Assembly: GCA_016706405.1 (NCBI GenBank)
Contig: JADJJT010000001.1
Location: 310,001-374,000, forward strand
Direction: 5' to 3'
Origin: Sphingobacteriales bacterium
Lineage (GTDB): Bacteria > Bacteroidota > Bacteroidia > Chitinophagales > UBA2359
DNA: 64,000 bases
Under the pieces are notes generated by a model that was given only the letters and a program-made list of their open reading frames with translations, searched no databases and was not told the DNA's origin. The translations under genes were made by a program, and so were the position numbers. Of the stretch, positions 8,401 to 16,912 are shown piece by piece; within the stretch, counting starts at the first letter, position 1, and each line of letters begins with the position of its first letter.

Positions 8401-10396
8401 CGAAAAACCAAATGCTTTTCCGGATATTTACTATACCTTAAAAAATAATCCGGTAAGTTTTGACCCTATATTGAATGATACTGGCGAAATGATTTATATC
8501 AAAGCAACCGAAAAACCCACACACGGCAAAGTAGTTGAAAATCCGGATGGAACCCTTACCTATACCCCCAATCCGGATTATATAGGCTCGGATTATTTTA
8601 TTTACGAAATTTGTGACCCAACCAATAACTGCGATAAATCATTGGTGACTGTAATTACCTTAAATCCGGATGCCAACGAACCTCCCGTTACGGTAAACGA
8701 CCTGTATCAAACTAATCCGGATGAAGCGATAAACTTAGACGTTTTAGCCAACGATGCCGACCCCGAAAACGAGCCGCTTACACTTTCAAACCTCAATAAC
8801 CCATCGAATGGCAATTTGCAGCAAAACGGCAACTTACTAATCTATACGCCCAACCCCGGCTTTACCGGCGAAGATATATTTACCTACGATGCCTGCGACC
8901 CACAAGGGCTTTGCACTACCGCTATGGTGGTGGTGCTGGTAGGCGACGGTACTGCTAACACCCCCCCAACGGCCAACGATGATGTAAAAACTACCCTCCC
9001 CGAAACACCCGTTAATATAGAACTGTTAAACAACGACACCGACCCCGACGCTGGTCAAACCCTAAGTGTAACGTTCATAACCAAACCCGTTAACGGATCG
9101 AGTATTTTGCAACCTAACGGCACAGTGAAATACTATCCTAATATAGGTTTTGAAGGCAATGATTATTTTGTTTATACCGTTTGCGACAACGGCAACCCAT
9201 CGCTTTGCGATACGGCTTATGTTACAATTTATGTAGTTAACAGCAACCAAAATATAGATATTTACGCCGAAACTCCGGAAGATACCGATATTGAACTTTG
9301 CATAGATGCCTACATGACCTTACCCTTTGTAAGCGATACCATTATAGTACAAAATATGCCCCAAAACGGTTTCCCATATTTTCAAAACAATGCCAATAAT
9401 TGTATCACCTACTCGCCAAACGCAAATTATAAAGGCAACGACGAATGGGTAATTATTGCCTGCGACGAAACTTTAACCCTTTGCGACACAATTAATATAA
9501 ATATAAAAGTATTGCCCACTCCGGATGCTCCAACAGCTAACCCCGATGAGGCAACCTTAGAACAAGACACCGAAATTCTAATAGACGTATTACCCAACGA
9601 CACCGACCCCGACGGCGATGTACTAACTGTGGACAGTATTACCCAGCCCACTAACGGACAAGTGGTAATTGAAAACGGTCAGGTAAAATACACCCCTAAC
9701 CCCGGATTTATAGGTATTGACACCTTTACTTATACCATTAAAGATGAAAATGACAGCACCGCAACAACAACGGTAATTGTAACTGTAACCGAAAAACAAC
9801 CTTCATCTGTTATAGTAATTGCCGAAGACGATTCTGTTGCTACCAAAATAAATAAACCTATTGATATTGAAATTTTAGAAAACGATACCTATAATGCCGA
9901 CATGGCCTATGCCGTTCAAATTTTTGCCGACCCTATAAATGGCATCGCCGAGTTTGACCCTATAACAAACTTAGCCACTTACACCCCTTACATTGATTTT
10001 ATTGGTATTGACTCGTTTAAATATATGCTGTGCATAGGCGATGTTTTCGACAAAGCAACCGTAATTGTAAACATTACTAAAAAAGACCAAACCAACGGCG
10101 GCGAAGATACTTTGTTAGCCATACCTAATGGCATATCGCCAAACGGCGACAATATTAACGACGAATTAATTATTGACGGATTAGACAATTATGATAATGT
10201 AAACTTATTTATTGTAAACCGCTGGGGCGATGCAGTTTATAAAATTGCCAATTACAACAATAATTTAGCATGGAAAGGACAATGGCTTAAAAACAATTCG
10301 CCAGTTCCCGATGGCACTTATTATCTTGTATTAGAGTTAATTAAAAACGGGCAAGCCCCCGAAAAGCGGAGTGCCTTTGTTGAAGTAGTAAGGTAA
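5408..10396 (+). CDS. Giant secreted repeat protein with T9SS type B (CHU_C) C-terminus
   Basis: A 1662-residue surface or secreted protein. Residues ~20-43 (FTACLLFLIVVNLSASLLAWG) are a signal peptide. The body is roughly fourteen tandem Ig-like/cadherin-like domains of 80-100 residues. Typical modules carry a D-D or N-D-x-D-P turn near the start, P-x-N-G-x-x-x mid-domain, Y-x-P-N-x-x-Y-x-G-x-D-x-F-x-Y, then V-C-D-x(3-6)-L-C-D before the last strand. The paired Cys-Asp units recur in nearly every module, which suggests one disulfide per domain. The C-terminal ~90 residues (AIPNGISPNGDNINDEL onward, then NRWGDAVYK and DGTYYLVLEL) are a CHU_C domain, the T9SS type B signal. Probable role: adhesin or matrix protein. 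A strong terminator follows. Confidence 0.85.
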   Translation: MNTFFVFSLQIKKWSGRYALAKFTACLLFLIVVNLSASLLAWGQNSPPTTEFYTTCTTSIPIKPITLCLTEITDPDGDAWQVTEVHSTFDCSLKILNDNCVKYTPLPGLEGVDTVKITVCDKQTPPACSESIILVYLGCYAPKAVADEVLFTKTGVIFNGSLLNANNNYNDGAYLAVTQNDDAICEAIDQIASIVKAPEHGSFSIQNGVEVFYKPTTNYYGTDVFEYVVCTNTATCNKCDTTLVNITIQEPDAPCNTDLYECITQTGSVDICPAFCTLQPNEITKQSATTKKGIVNQPVLGCATYFANPFFTGIDTVVFIACNAANSCDTTLAIITIDPNCGTNPPVAVDDQATTDPNVAVTIYALKNDYDLDGNTFSINKFTQPANGVVTKTADGFLYLPNPDFIGQDFFTYTICDANNICDDATVTIYINQPCTNYYEYCTPKLTPVTFCAAFCNIADSESKKIIDASTTFNCSLHILSDTCIKYIPLPGFEGVDTVTIIACDTPTNICDTVKVEVNVGCIKPTVVDDAVEINTAQTPNASIPVLNNDFDFCGYNLEPTIILNPKNGIANVNADGTIKYTPNSNYIGTDVLQYIACSDCNKITPKCDTGTVTIKVVHTASQTDAKPDVVTTTLNTPLTIDVKNNDVFEAPGTITLKTAPMNGWATVQPNGSINYVPKTGYAGTDAFVYILCNSDNVCDEALVSITVLDDGSNKKPNAINDVANTDLNTEVIINIMGNDNDPEGDVLTLPEIIEVPKNGQLTINPDGSATYKPNNGYIGTDQFTYKVCDQQGLCDDAVVVIAIGQPLPNDAPIANDDVAAGAPNEYLTINILSNDTDPNPQDKLTPSIVLQPQHGTATIDPLTHNLVYLPAENYQGPDAVTYMVCDNGLPSLCDTAYVQISVGSVNDAPIAVNDTAFTVVNLAVSVLVLENDMDTDNDKAELTITIITPPANGSTKIIGQLVVYTPNADYMGNDIFTYSVCDPLGACDTAIAFIYMAEKPNAFPDIYYTLKNNPVSFDPILNDTGEMIYIKATEKPTHGKVVENPDGTLTYTPNPDYIGSDYFIYEICDPTNNCDKSLVTVITLNPDANEPPVTVNDLYQTNPDEAINLDVLANDADPENEPLTLSNLNNPSNGNLQQNGNLLIYTPNPGFTGEDIFTYDACDPQGLCTTAMVVVLVGDGTANTPPTANDDVKTTLPETPVNIELLNNDTDPDAGQTLSVTFITKPVNGSSILQPNGTVKYYPNIGFEGNDYFVYTVCDNGNPSLCDTAYVTIYVVNSNQNIDIYAETPEDTDIELCIDAYMTLPFVSDTIIVQNMPQNGFPYFQNNANNCITYSPNANYKGNDEWVIIACDETLTLCDTININIKVLPTPDAPTANPDEATLEQDTEILIDVLPNDTDPDGDVLTVDSITQPTNGQVVIENGQVKYTPNPGFIGIDTFTYTIKDENDSTATTTVIVTVTEKQPSSVIVIAEDDSVATKINKPIDIEILENDTYNADMAYAVQIFADPINGIAEFDPITNLATYTPYIDFIGIDSFKYMLCIGDVFDKATVIVNITKKDQTNGGEDTLLAIPNGISPNGDNINDELIIDGLDNYDNVNLFIVNRWGDAVYKIANYNNNLAWKGQWLKNNSPVPDGTYYLVLELIKNGQAPEKRSAFVEVVR

Positions 10397-10497
10397 GCAA
10401 AGAAACATTTTTATAAAATTATATTCAGGGACGATTTATAATACAAAAACAGTCCCCCCACAAATTTGAGGTAGTGCTTTTTTTCATAGTTGCTTGA

Positions 10498-10532
10498 ACT
10501 TAGCCCCAGTAAAATGGGGCTAAGTCTTTTTT
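10498..10532 (+). terminator. Rho-independent terminator of the giant surface-protein gene
   Basis: ACTTAGCCCC (10498-10507) and GGGGCTAAGT (10516-10525) form a perfect 10-bp stem with an 8-base loop, followed by CTTTTTT. It lies 100 bp past the stop codon at 10396. Confidence 0.9.
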
Positions 10533-10576
10533 GGGGAAGGTTTTAACAAGGGTAAGTGCCAAGCGGGTTGTTTTAG

Positions 10577-11722
10577 CTATGCTTTTGTAGTTAATAGATG
10601 CCACATTTTTTGAGCAACTCGTGCAGATGCACCCTCACCGCCTAAGGCTTGCCGTAATTGGTGGTAGTGTGCCAGTTGTTTTTTCCGGATGGGGTTATCC
10701 GGATGTAAAAGTGGTGTTAAATTATTTTTAATAGCATCAACGGTCATCTCGTTTTGTATAAGCTCGGGCAAAACAGGGGCATCGGCTATTAAATTTACCA
10801 ACGATATATATTTAATGCCTCGCACTAACCACCGGGCAATTTTAAAGGTAAGGGCATTAGTTTTGTAACAAACTACTTGCGGGGTGCCAATTAGGGCGGT
10901 TTCTAAGGTGGCTGTGCCCGACGTAACCAAGGCAGCGGTAGCTATGTGTATCAACTCGTAGGTTTTGCCCTGTAAAATTGAAACAGAGCAGTTTTGGGGC
11001 AAAGTCTCTAAAAATTGTTGGTAATACGTAAGGGGCAATCCGGGAGCAGCAGCAATGGCAAAATGAAGGTCTTTAAAATAAGTGGCTGCTTGTAACATAA
11101 CGGGTAGTATGCGTTGTAGCTCTTGTTTGCGGCTTCCGGGAAGCAGTGCTACAATAGGTTGGTTAGCAGGCAAATCCAAACTTTGGGGGCTAACTGTTTG
11201 TGACGAAGGCAAGCGTTGGGCAATAGCATCGAGCAGGGGGTGGCCACAATAAGTTACCTGCCATTGCCAATTTTGCTTGTAATATGCCTCTTCGAAGGGC
11301 AAAATAACAAACAAATGGTCAATATGTTTTTTCATAGCCTTAACACGCGAGCTTTTCCAAGCCCATACTTGCGGCGATATATAGTACAAAACTTTGTATC
11401 CGGCATTTTTGGCAAATTTTGCTATGCGCAAATTAAATCCGGGATAATCTATAAGTATTACAACATCGGGGTTAAACGCTTTTATATCTTGCTTGCAAAA
11501 GGTCAAATTTTTTAATATGGTACGCAAGTGCAGCGCCACTTCTACAAACCCCATAAAAGCCAAGTGGCGGTAGTGTTTTACTATATGACCACCGGCAGCC
11601 TGCATTAAATCGCCGCCCCAGCACCTAAATTGGGCGTTGGCATCGAGGGTTTTTAGTTGGTGCATAAGATTGGCCCCGTGCAAGTCGCCCGATGCCTCGC
11701 CCGCGATAAGATAGTATTTCAT
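10577..11722 (-). CDS. lpxB: Lipid-A-disaccharide synthase LpxB
   Basis: Glycosyltransferase that condenses UDP-2,3-diacylglucosamine with lipid X to the lipid A disaccharide at the inner membrane. The N-terminus YLIAGEASGDLHGANLM is the LpxB signature. Other family segments are GGDLMQAAGG, PDVVILIDYPGFNLRIAKF, YYISPQVWAWK and LLPGSRKQE, with TSGTATLETAL and PQVVCYKT in the donor-binding C-terminal half. The 381 residues match the usual length. The ATG at 11722 directly precedes the signature. A 16-unit heptanucleotide array lies just upstream, between it and the MazG-like gene on the same strand. lpxK is 26 kb away. Confidence 0.95.
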   Translation of the reverse strand: MKYYLIAGEASGDLHGANLMHQLKTLDANAQFRCWGGDLMQAAGGHIVKHYRHLAFMGFVEVALHLRTILKNLTFCKQDIKAFNPDVVILIDYPGFNLRIAKFAKNAGYKVLYYISPQVWAWKSSRVKAMKKHIDHLFVILPFEEAYYKQNWQWQVTYCGHPLLDAIAQRLPSSQTVSPQSLDLPANQPIVALLPGSRKQELQRILPVMLQAATYFKDLHFAIAAAPGLPLTYYQQFLETLPQNCSVSILQGKTYELIHIATAALVTSGTATLETALIGTPQVVCYKTNALTFKIARWLVRGIKYISLVNLIADAPVLPELIQNEMTVDAIKNNLTPLLHPDNPIRKKQLAHYHQLRQALGGEGASARVAQKMWHLLTTKA

Positions 11723-11739
11723 GGCTGTAAATGGTTTTT

Positions 11740-11851
11740 GGCTGGTGGCTATTGGCTGGTAGCTATTGGCTATTGGCTTTTAGCTATTGGCTATTGGCTG
11801 GTGGCTATTGGCTGGTGGCTTTTGGCTGGTGGCTATTGGCTATTGGCTGAT
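11740..11851. repeat. Array of sixteen 7-bp units, consensus GGCTATT
   Basis: Sixteen consecutive heptamers without a break in register: variants GGCTATT, GGCTGGT, GGCTTTT, AGCTATT and GGCTGAT. All keep GCT at positions 2-4 and T at position 7. The array lies between the start of lpxB and the stop of the MazG-like gene, both read leftward. It therefore sits in the 5' leader of lpxB if the two are co-transcribed. A second array with the same period is at 33848-33889. Confidence 0.9.
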
Positions 11852-11883
11852 GGTTTTGGGCTAATTATAAAATATAAAAACAA

Positions 11884-12324
11884 TTAAAAATCAATTTGTT
11901 GGGGAGGAGGTGGCAATGCGCCGGCATTATCAGGCGGGGGTTGTGGGGTGGGCAGTTGTGGTGGGTTTAATTTTTGGTTGAGTTGGTGGCGTTGGGCATC
12001 GCGGTTTGTTTTTTTGGCAAAATTGCGGTGTGCGGCCTCCGTAAGGTCAATTCCGGTTTGGTTGGCAATACAGGTAAGTACAAATAATACATCGGCCATC
12101 TCGTCTGCTAAATTTTGGAGGGGCGCCTTAGCCGTATCGTCATTAGGTTTGAACGATTGCTCGCCGTGAAGCCTTGCCATAATACGAGCTACTTCGCCCA
12201 CCTCTTCGGTTAAAATAGCCATATTGGTTAATTCGTTAAAATATCGAACGCCGGTGCTGGTAATCCACTGGTGTACGCTTTGCTGGTATTGGCGCAGGGT
12301 AATATCGTCGCTTAATATGGGCAT
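11884..12324 (-). CDS. MazG-like nucleotide pyrophosphohydrolase
   Basis: A 146-residue member of the all-alpha NTP pyrophosphatase superfamily, which hydrolyses NTPs or dNTPs to the monophosphate and pyrophosphate, often as house-cleaning. The metal-binding E-x-x-E pair is in TEEVGEVARIMAR (E41, E44). The E-x-x-D pair is in LADEMADVLFVL (E75, D78). The fold ends near residue 115; the last ~30 residues are Pro/Gln-rich and look disordered. A CAAAGGTA (the -7 box read on the minus strand) is at 12480-12487, 156 bp upstream, without a clear -33. Confidence 0.8.
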   Translation of the reverse strand: MPILSDDITLRQYQQSVHQWITSTGVRYFNELTNMAILTEEVGEVARIMARLHGEQSFKPNDDTAKAPLQNLADEMADVLFVLTCIANQTGIDLTEAAHRNFAKKTNRDAQRHQLNQKLNPPQLPTPQPPPDNAGALPPPPQQIDF

Positions 12325-12806
12325 GGTTTAGTTTTGAATTTTGAGTTTGGTTTGATTTTTTTGTTTCGATAGGTATATACGAGTTAAGCGGGTGCCTACG
12401 TGCGACAGCTTATCCGGAAAAATTGCTAACTATCCGGATGAACCAAAAAAACAAATAATTAATCATTTAATTGTCAAGGCAAAGGTAAGTTTTTTGTTTT
12501 GGTTTTAATCTTAGCTGCCTATTAGCTTTAAAACAAACAGGCAATTTTACGTGCTGATTAAGTTAATAAATTAAATATCTTCTGGTATTTGCCCTTTGGT
12601 GTTTATGTTTGCTAAAAAATATTGAGCAAAATACTATTTAGCTGAGGTGTTTTATGTAGTTTTGTCGCAACAACCAACTACTGCTAATTGTTTTGCGTTA
12701 TGTACCATTAAATTAAGCCCTGTTAATATTCGCAATTGTATTAGTAGCTAAAAAAAATGTATATCGGACGAGTAAAACAAAAATTAACTTGCAGCACTTA
12801 AAAAAA
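12325..12806. other. Divergent gap upstream of MazG-like gene and secreted-protein gene
   Basis: About 480 bp without a supportable gene. It holds two TCCGGA palindromes 20 bp apart (12413-12418 and 12433-12438) and candidate -7 boxes in both directions: CAAAGGTA at 12480-12487 (leftward) and TAGTTTTG at 12657-12664 (rightward). A 13-bp run TAAAAAAAATGTA occurs twice, the second copy covering the start codon at 12807. Confidence 0.5.
12657..12664 (+). promoter_or_regulatory. Candidate -7 box for the 12807 gene
   Basis: TAGTTTTG fits TAnnTTTG, 143 bp before the start codon. No TTG lies 19-21 bp upstream of it, so confidence is limited. Confidence 0.4.
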
Positions 12807-14318
12807 ATGTATCATTTAGTTTATAAAAAGGTGAGGTTGTTGGTAATAACACTTTTGTTAATGTGGTTGCCAACCGGCTTTTTTAATGCCGTTTTAGCAC
12901 AAACATTACAATACTCGCGCCCGCAAAGCCTTTCGGGGCGTATTACCGATTTTGATGTTTTGGGCGAAACTGTCGAGGGTATTTTATTACTTAAATGGGG
13001 CGAACGCCAACAAATAATAGAAGCTTATGACCCAATTAGCCTTGATTTGCGCTGGCGCAAAGAGTTGCAGTTTGAACACAAAAGACTTCAGGTGGTGCAG
13101 GCAAACCTTACCGCCGAGGGCAACGTGCTGCTGTTTTTTACCACTACCCAACGCAAAAATAAAATTTTACACGCCTGCCTGATGCGCCCCGACGTACTGC
13201 CTATTATACGAGACGTAGCCATTGATACCGCCCTAATGCGGTTTGGCATAACCCCTACGCGCTACGAAATAACCGTTTCGCAAAACAAACAACATTTTGC
13301 CATCATCCGCTCGAATTACAGTTTTAGCGGCTTAGACAACGTAGAGGTATTAACCATTGACCCTGCAAACCTAACCCTTTTGCAAAGGCAAACAACCACT
13401 ATACCCGAAAAATACGAATTTTTAGAGGTTTTTGCCAACAATAAAGGAACTGTATTTTTAACAAAAGCACAGGTTAGGCACACTATTTTAGACGATACCC
13501 GGCAATACAATAACCTGCAATTAGCTATTTTTGAACCTGCCGGCCAAAAAAAAGAAATTGAAATTGAAAAAGGCGACTATCAATTAACCGATATACGTTT
13601 TAAACCCGATAACAAAAATAACCGCTTAGTAGCCGCCGGATTTTACTCGGAAAAAAACCAAAATTATAGCAATGGTTATTTTTATATGTTTATTGATTTT
13701 GACAATTACACCCTAAGCCAAAAAATTTTTATGCCCTTTAAAACCGACCGCATAAACGATATACGCGATAAAATTAGCGTAAAATACCGCGACAGGGGCA
13801 AAATATACAGTTTGGCAATTAAAGATTTGGTATTGCGCAATGACGGCGGCGTTTTACTTGTCGGCGAATCGTTTTTTACCTCGCAGCAAAACCTGCCCCG
13901 CTCTACGTTCGACAATTACTATTCAAGGCAATCTATTACCATAACCAGCTATTATTACGAAGATATTTTTATTTTTTCAATAAATCCCGATGGCAGCGAA
14001 CTATGGGACCAGGTACTTTTTAAAAAACAATACTCCGAGAAAGATGGCGGCTACTACTCATCTTTTGGGGTGGTAAATACCCGAAAAAACCTGCAACTAT
14101 TGTTTAACGAAGACATTAACAGCACCACCAATTTAAACAGCTATCAATTAACCTATAAAGGCGACTATAAAGTGCTAACCCTGCTAAATACCCGCGAACG
14201 CAGCCTTACCATTGCGCCAAGGTATGTGCGTCAAATATCTGACAGCGAAGCCATATTGCCCGCTTTTACAAACCGAAACGAGTTGCTATTGGTTAAAGCA
14301 ACCTTTAACAGCCCGTAA
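12807..14318 (+). CDS. Secreted protein of unknown function
   Basis: Not recognised. The ATG at 12807 is preferred to a TTG at 12789 because it opens directly into a signal peptide (VYKKVRLLVITLLLMWLP, with cleavage likely after AVLAQ). The mature ~470 residues lack Cys clusters or catalytic motifs. They alternate short strands and polar turns, for example FDVLGETVEGILLLKWGER and NVLLFFTTTQRK, as in beta-propeller or WD-like proteins. There is no T9SS tail. It is followed 43 bp later by a lipoprotein gene, so the two may form an operon for a cell-envelope function. Confidence 0.65.
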   Translation: MYHLVYKKVRLLVITLLLMWLPTGFFNAVLAQTLQYSRPQSLSGRITDFDVLGETVEGILLLKWGERQQIIEAYDPISLDLRWRKELQFEHKRLQVVQANLTAEGNVLLFFTTTQRKNKILHACLMRPDVLPIIRDVAIDTALMRFGITPTRYEITVSQNKQHFAIIRSNYSFSGLDNVEVLTIDPANLTLLQRQTTTIPEKYEFLEVFANNKGTVFLTKAQVRHTILDDTRQYNNLQLAIFEPAGQKKEIEIEKGDYQLTDIRFKPDNKNNRLVAAGFYSEKNQNYSNGYFYMFIDFDNYTLSQKIFMPFKTDRINDIRDKISVKYRDRGKIYSLAIKDLVLRNDGGVLLVGESFFTSQQNLPRSTFDNYYSRQSITITSYYYEDIFIFSINPDGSELWDQVLFKKQYSEKDGGYYSSFGVVNTRKNLQLLFNEDINSTTNLNSYQLTYKGDYKVLTLLNTRERSLTIAPRYVRQISDSEAILPAFTNRNELLLVKATFNSP

Positions 14319-14361
14319 AAAAAACAACCTAATAAAAAAACATACCGACTGACTAAATAAT

Positions 14362-14982
14362 ATGAGAATTATTTTTTTTGAAACCAAGTTGTTTGATGGT
14401 TATAAACTCCGCAGCATTTATCTATCCGGATATATTGCCCCGGCCATTGCCCTGACAACTGTGTTTTTTATACTTGCTATATCCGGATTTGGATGTGTTA
14501 AACCCGAAACTTTTCCTGTTGAGCCAATTATCACGCAGGTCGAAATTTTGCCCGATACCATTAAACAAACACCCTTTGCCACCAACGAGCAAGAAACCAA
14601 ATTTACTATCAGAATACATTTTACAGACGGCGATGGCGATATAGGGCAAATTTGCCCTAACCCGCCCAACCCCAACGACCCGCCCTGCCCCGAAGACAAT
14701 ACCTTTATTACCGACAACCGTACCGAGTTTACTTTTAAGTATAAAATACCGTATTTAACCCCTCCGGGCAAAAATAAAACCCTGCAAGGCTATATAGACA
14801 TTGAAAAAAATGACGGTAGTTGTTGCCTTCCGGTAAACCCCGACGATGTGCCTTGCTCGCCAATAACTGAAGTGCTGTACCCGCCAGCCGATACTATTCA
14901 TTATACCGTTCAAATTAAAGACCGGGCCAACCATTTTAGCAACCTTTTTAAGGCCCCACCTTTGGTATTAATTTGCAAATAA
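14362..14982 (+). CDS. Putative lipoprotein with Asp-rich domain
   Basis: Unrecognised 206-residue envelope protein. A hydrophobic stretch at ~27-44 ends in ISGFGC, a plausible lipobox with C45. The N-terminal 26 residues are long for a lipoprotein, so the real start may be the in-frame TTG near 14386. The mature part contains IRIHFTDGDGDIG, a DGDGD turn frequent in Bacteroidota envelope proteins of this size, then a Pro/Asn/Cys-rich loop with CPNPPNPNDPPCPED. Two TCCGGA palindromes lie inside the leader region of the gene. It follows the secreted-protein gene at 43 bp. Confidence 0.6.
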   Translation: MRIIFFETKLFDGYKLRSIYLSGYIAPAIALTTVFFILAISGFGCVKPETFPVEPIITQVEILPDTIKQTPFATNEQETKFTIRIHFTDGDGDIGQICPNPPNPNDPPCPEDNTFITDNRTEFTFKYKIPYLTPPGKNKTLQGYIDIEKNDGSCCLPVNPDDVPCSPITEVLYPPADTIHYTVQIKDRANHFSNLFKAPPLVLICK

Positions 14983-15024
14983 GCAGTTCTTAATCCATTT
15001 CGTTCAATTGGTATAATTATAAAA

Positions 15025-15654
15025 ATGGAAATTGATAAATCAAAATTTAAAGTTTGGACTTGGAAGCAGCCATTAACGCTTCTTTGGCTTATTAATCCGG
15101 TAATTGCAATCAACGAATTATTTTTAGGGCAAAGAATCCCGAAAATAATGTTGGTAGAAAAAAACTCTTCGAAACTATTAATAGAAAAAACGAAAGTTCC
15201 CTGCCCTCACTGCAAAACTATTCATTCGGGGCTTAAATGGTCAACAAAAAATAACGCCTTCAAAAATTGGTTTGGGCTTTACTGCGATAATTGCGGCAAA
15301 ACAATTCCTTGTTTGACTAATTTTACAAGTTACTTGCTGCTCGCCTTAACTTTTCCAATATGGATTTGGTTCAAAGACAAGTGGAAGAAGGCTTGGCTTA
15401 AAAATCAACCTGAAAGGTATAAAAACTTAGATTTAGAAAATGTTCCAAGCCCATTTGAAGGCTATGGCTGGGTGAGAAAAGGGCTTAACTGGGGCCTGTT
15501 TATGTTTATTTTTATGACCCTTATAGCTCCTTTAATTTTCAGCGAAAGTATTACCTTAACAAGCACAATCATTAAATTTTTTGGCTGGGCAATTGCCGGA
15601 CTTATTTATGGATATACAATGAAACTATTAGCCAAAAGAACCAACCCCAAATAA
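15025..15654 (+). CDS. Membrane protein with a zinc-ribbon motif
   Basis: Unrecognised 209-residue protein. C60-P-H-C63 and C87-D-N-C90 form a four-cysteine zinc ribbon. Two hydrophobic C-terminal segments (GLFMFIFMTLIAPLIF and FFGWAIAGLIYGYTM), plus YLLLALTFPIWIWF just after the ribbon, suggest three membrane spans. The codon choice is plainer and more A-rich than in the neighbours, and the gene contains no TCCGGA, so recent acquisition is possible but not shown. It stands alone between a lipoprotein gene and the tryptophan dioxygenase gene. Confidence 0.6.
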   Translation: MEIDKSKFKVWTWKQPLTLLWLINPVIAINELFLGQRIPKIMLVEKNSSKLLIEKTKVPCPHCKTIHSGLKWSTKNNAFKNWFGLYCDNCGKTIPCLTNFTSYLLLALTFPIWIWFKDKWKKAWLKNQPERYKNLDLENVPSPFEGYGWVRKGLNWGLFMFIFMTLIAPLIFSESITLTSTIIKFFGWAIAGLIYGYTMKLLAKRTNPK

Positions 15655-15719
15655 AACCATATACCGGATTAGGTGTCATTTCAAAGGAAGATTTTAGGAT
15701 GAAAAGCGGCAATAAATTG

Positions 15720-15727
15720 TAATTTTG
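15720..15727 (+). promoter_or_regulatory. Candidate -7 box for tryptophan dioxygenase
   Basis: TAATTTTG matches TAnnTTTG, 103 bp before the ATG at 15830. No -33 TTG is seen at the ideal distance. Confidence 0.45.
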
Positions 15728-15829
15728 CGCTTTGTAGTATTGCCCAACGCAAAATCTAGGCGTAAATTTAAGACCAACCACACTAAATAGTATTTTGTTT
15801 ATTTGTTTATATTGTTTTTTACTTTATCT

Positions 15830-16777
15830 ATGTCCACAACAACAACATCATCATCTTTAACAAACGAGCGTGCTGCTTTGCTACAAAGCATTGACCAAAA
15901 ATACGTGGCTATTGACCAAAACACCGACACCCACTTAGAGGGGCTACTTTGGGCAAAACCTATTACCTATTGGGACTATATTTTAACCGACTCGTTGCTT
16001 AACCTGCAAATACAACGCACCACCCTACCCGATGAAATGGTATTTATTATGTACCATCAAATTAACGAACTGTTGTTTAAAATGATTTTGTGGGAAATTG
16101 ACCAAATAAGCAATACAACCCAGCTTGAAGCAGCGTTTTTTATAGAAAAACTGCGCCGCATAAGCCGCTATTTCGATATGCTATCGAACTCGTTTGATAT
16201 TATGGGCGACGGAATGGAAATTGCCCAATTTTTAAAGTTTAGAAACACCCTTACGCCCGCCAGTGGTTTTCAAAGTGCACAATACCGGATGATTGAGTTT
16301 GCCTCGACCGAGCTTATAAATTTAATTGATTACCGTTTTAGAGCAACCATTGACCGCAATACTCCCTACGAACATGCCTACGACCACCTGTACTGGCAAG
16401 CCGCCGGAAAAGACCACGCAACAGGCAAAAAATCGCTTCTTATTACTAATTTTGAGGCAAAATACAAAACCCTGTTTTTAAGCAAAATGGAGGGGTATAA
16501 CACCACCAACCTCTATACCAAATACAAAACACTGCCCGAAGCCACCCGCAATAACCCCGACCTAATTGCCATGATGCGCCACTACGACTATACCGTTAAT
16601 ATAAAATGGGTTATGGCGCATTACCACGCAGCCTATAAATATATTGGCGGTGGGGAAGCCACCGGCGGCAGCGATTGGCGTAAATATATGTTGCCTAAAT
16701 ACCAAAGACGTATCTTTTTCCCAAGTTTGTGGAGTGCCGATGAATTGGCAACCTGGGGCGAAAACGAAGAAGCATAA
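15830..16777 (+). CDS. kynA: Tryptophan 2,3-dioxygenase
   Basis: Heme enzyme that opens the indole ring of L-tryptophan to N-formylkynurenine, the first step of the kynurenine pathway. Family segments are HLEGLLWAKPITYWDY near the N-terminus, MVFIMYHQINELLFKMIL (distal histidine region), LTPASGFQSAQYRMIEF, and MAHYHAAYKYIGG followed by ATGGSDWRKYMLPKYQ and RIFFPSLW at the end. I start at the ATG at 15830: the longer frame uses a TTG at 15803 and adds nine hydrophobic residues that do not belong to the family. The length is 315 residues. No kynureninase or formamidase gene is nearby. Confidence 0.9.
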   Translation: MSTTTTSSSLTNERAALLQSIDQKYVAIDQNTDTHLEGLLWAKPITYWDYILTDSLLNLQIQRTTLPDEMVFIMYHQINELLFKMILWEIDQISNTTQLEAAFFIEKLRRISRYFDMLSNSFDIMGDGMEIAQFLKFRNTLTPASGFQSAQYRMIEFASTELINLIDYRFRATIDRNTPYEHAYDHLYWQAAGKDHATGKKSLLITNFEAKYKTLFLSKMEGYNTTNLYTKYKTLPEATRNNPDLIAMMRHYDYTVNIKWVMAHYHAAYKYIGGGEATGGSDWRKYMLPKYQRRIFFPSLWSADELATWGENEEA

Positions 16778-16800
16778 ATTGTAGCGCAGATAAAATAATA

Positions 16801-16851
16801 TCCGGATAAACTAACCCAAGCACATTCGTACTGCATTAATTTTTATCCGGA
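16801..16851. repeat. Two TCCGGATAAA palindrome copies between convergent genes
   Basis: TCCGGA at 16801-16806 and 16846-16851, both within ATCCGGATAAA, in the 135-bp gap between the dioxygenase and DUF1015 genes. The two copies are 45 bp apart and belong to the window-wide series. Confidence 0.7.
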
Positions 16852-16912
16852 TAAAAAAAATTGGCTATTCTTACTTAAAGCACCTGTAAGCAAACAAGCC
16901 TAACAAGCAAGG

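Noticed and set aside
11657..11887. 76-residue plus-strand frame with repeated GYWLLAI-type heptapeptides
   Set aside because: It is the translation of the 7-bp DNA array, overlaps lpxB's N-terminus on the other strand, and has no start context or family features.
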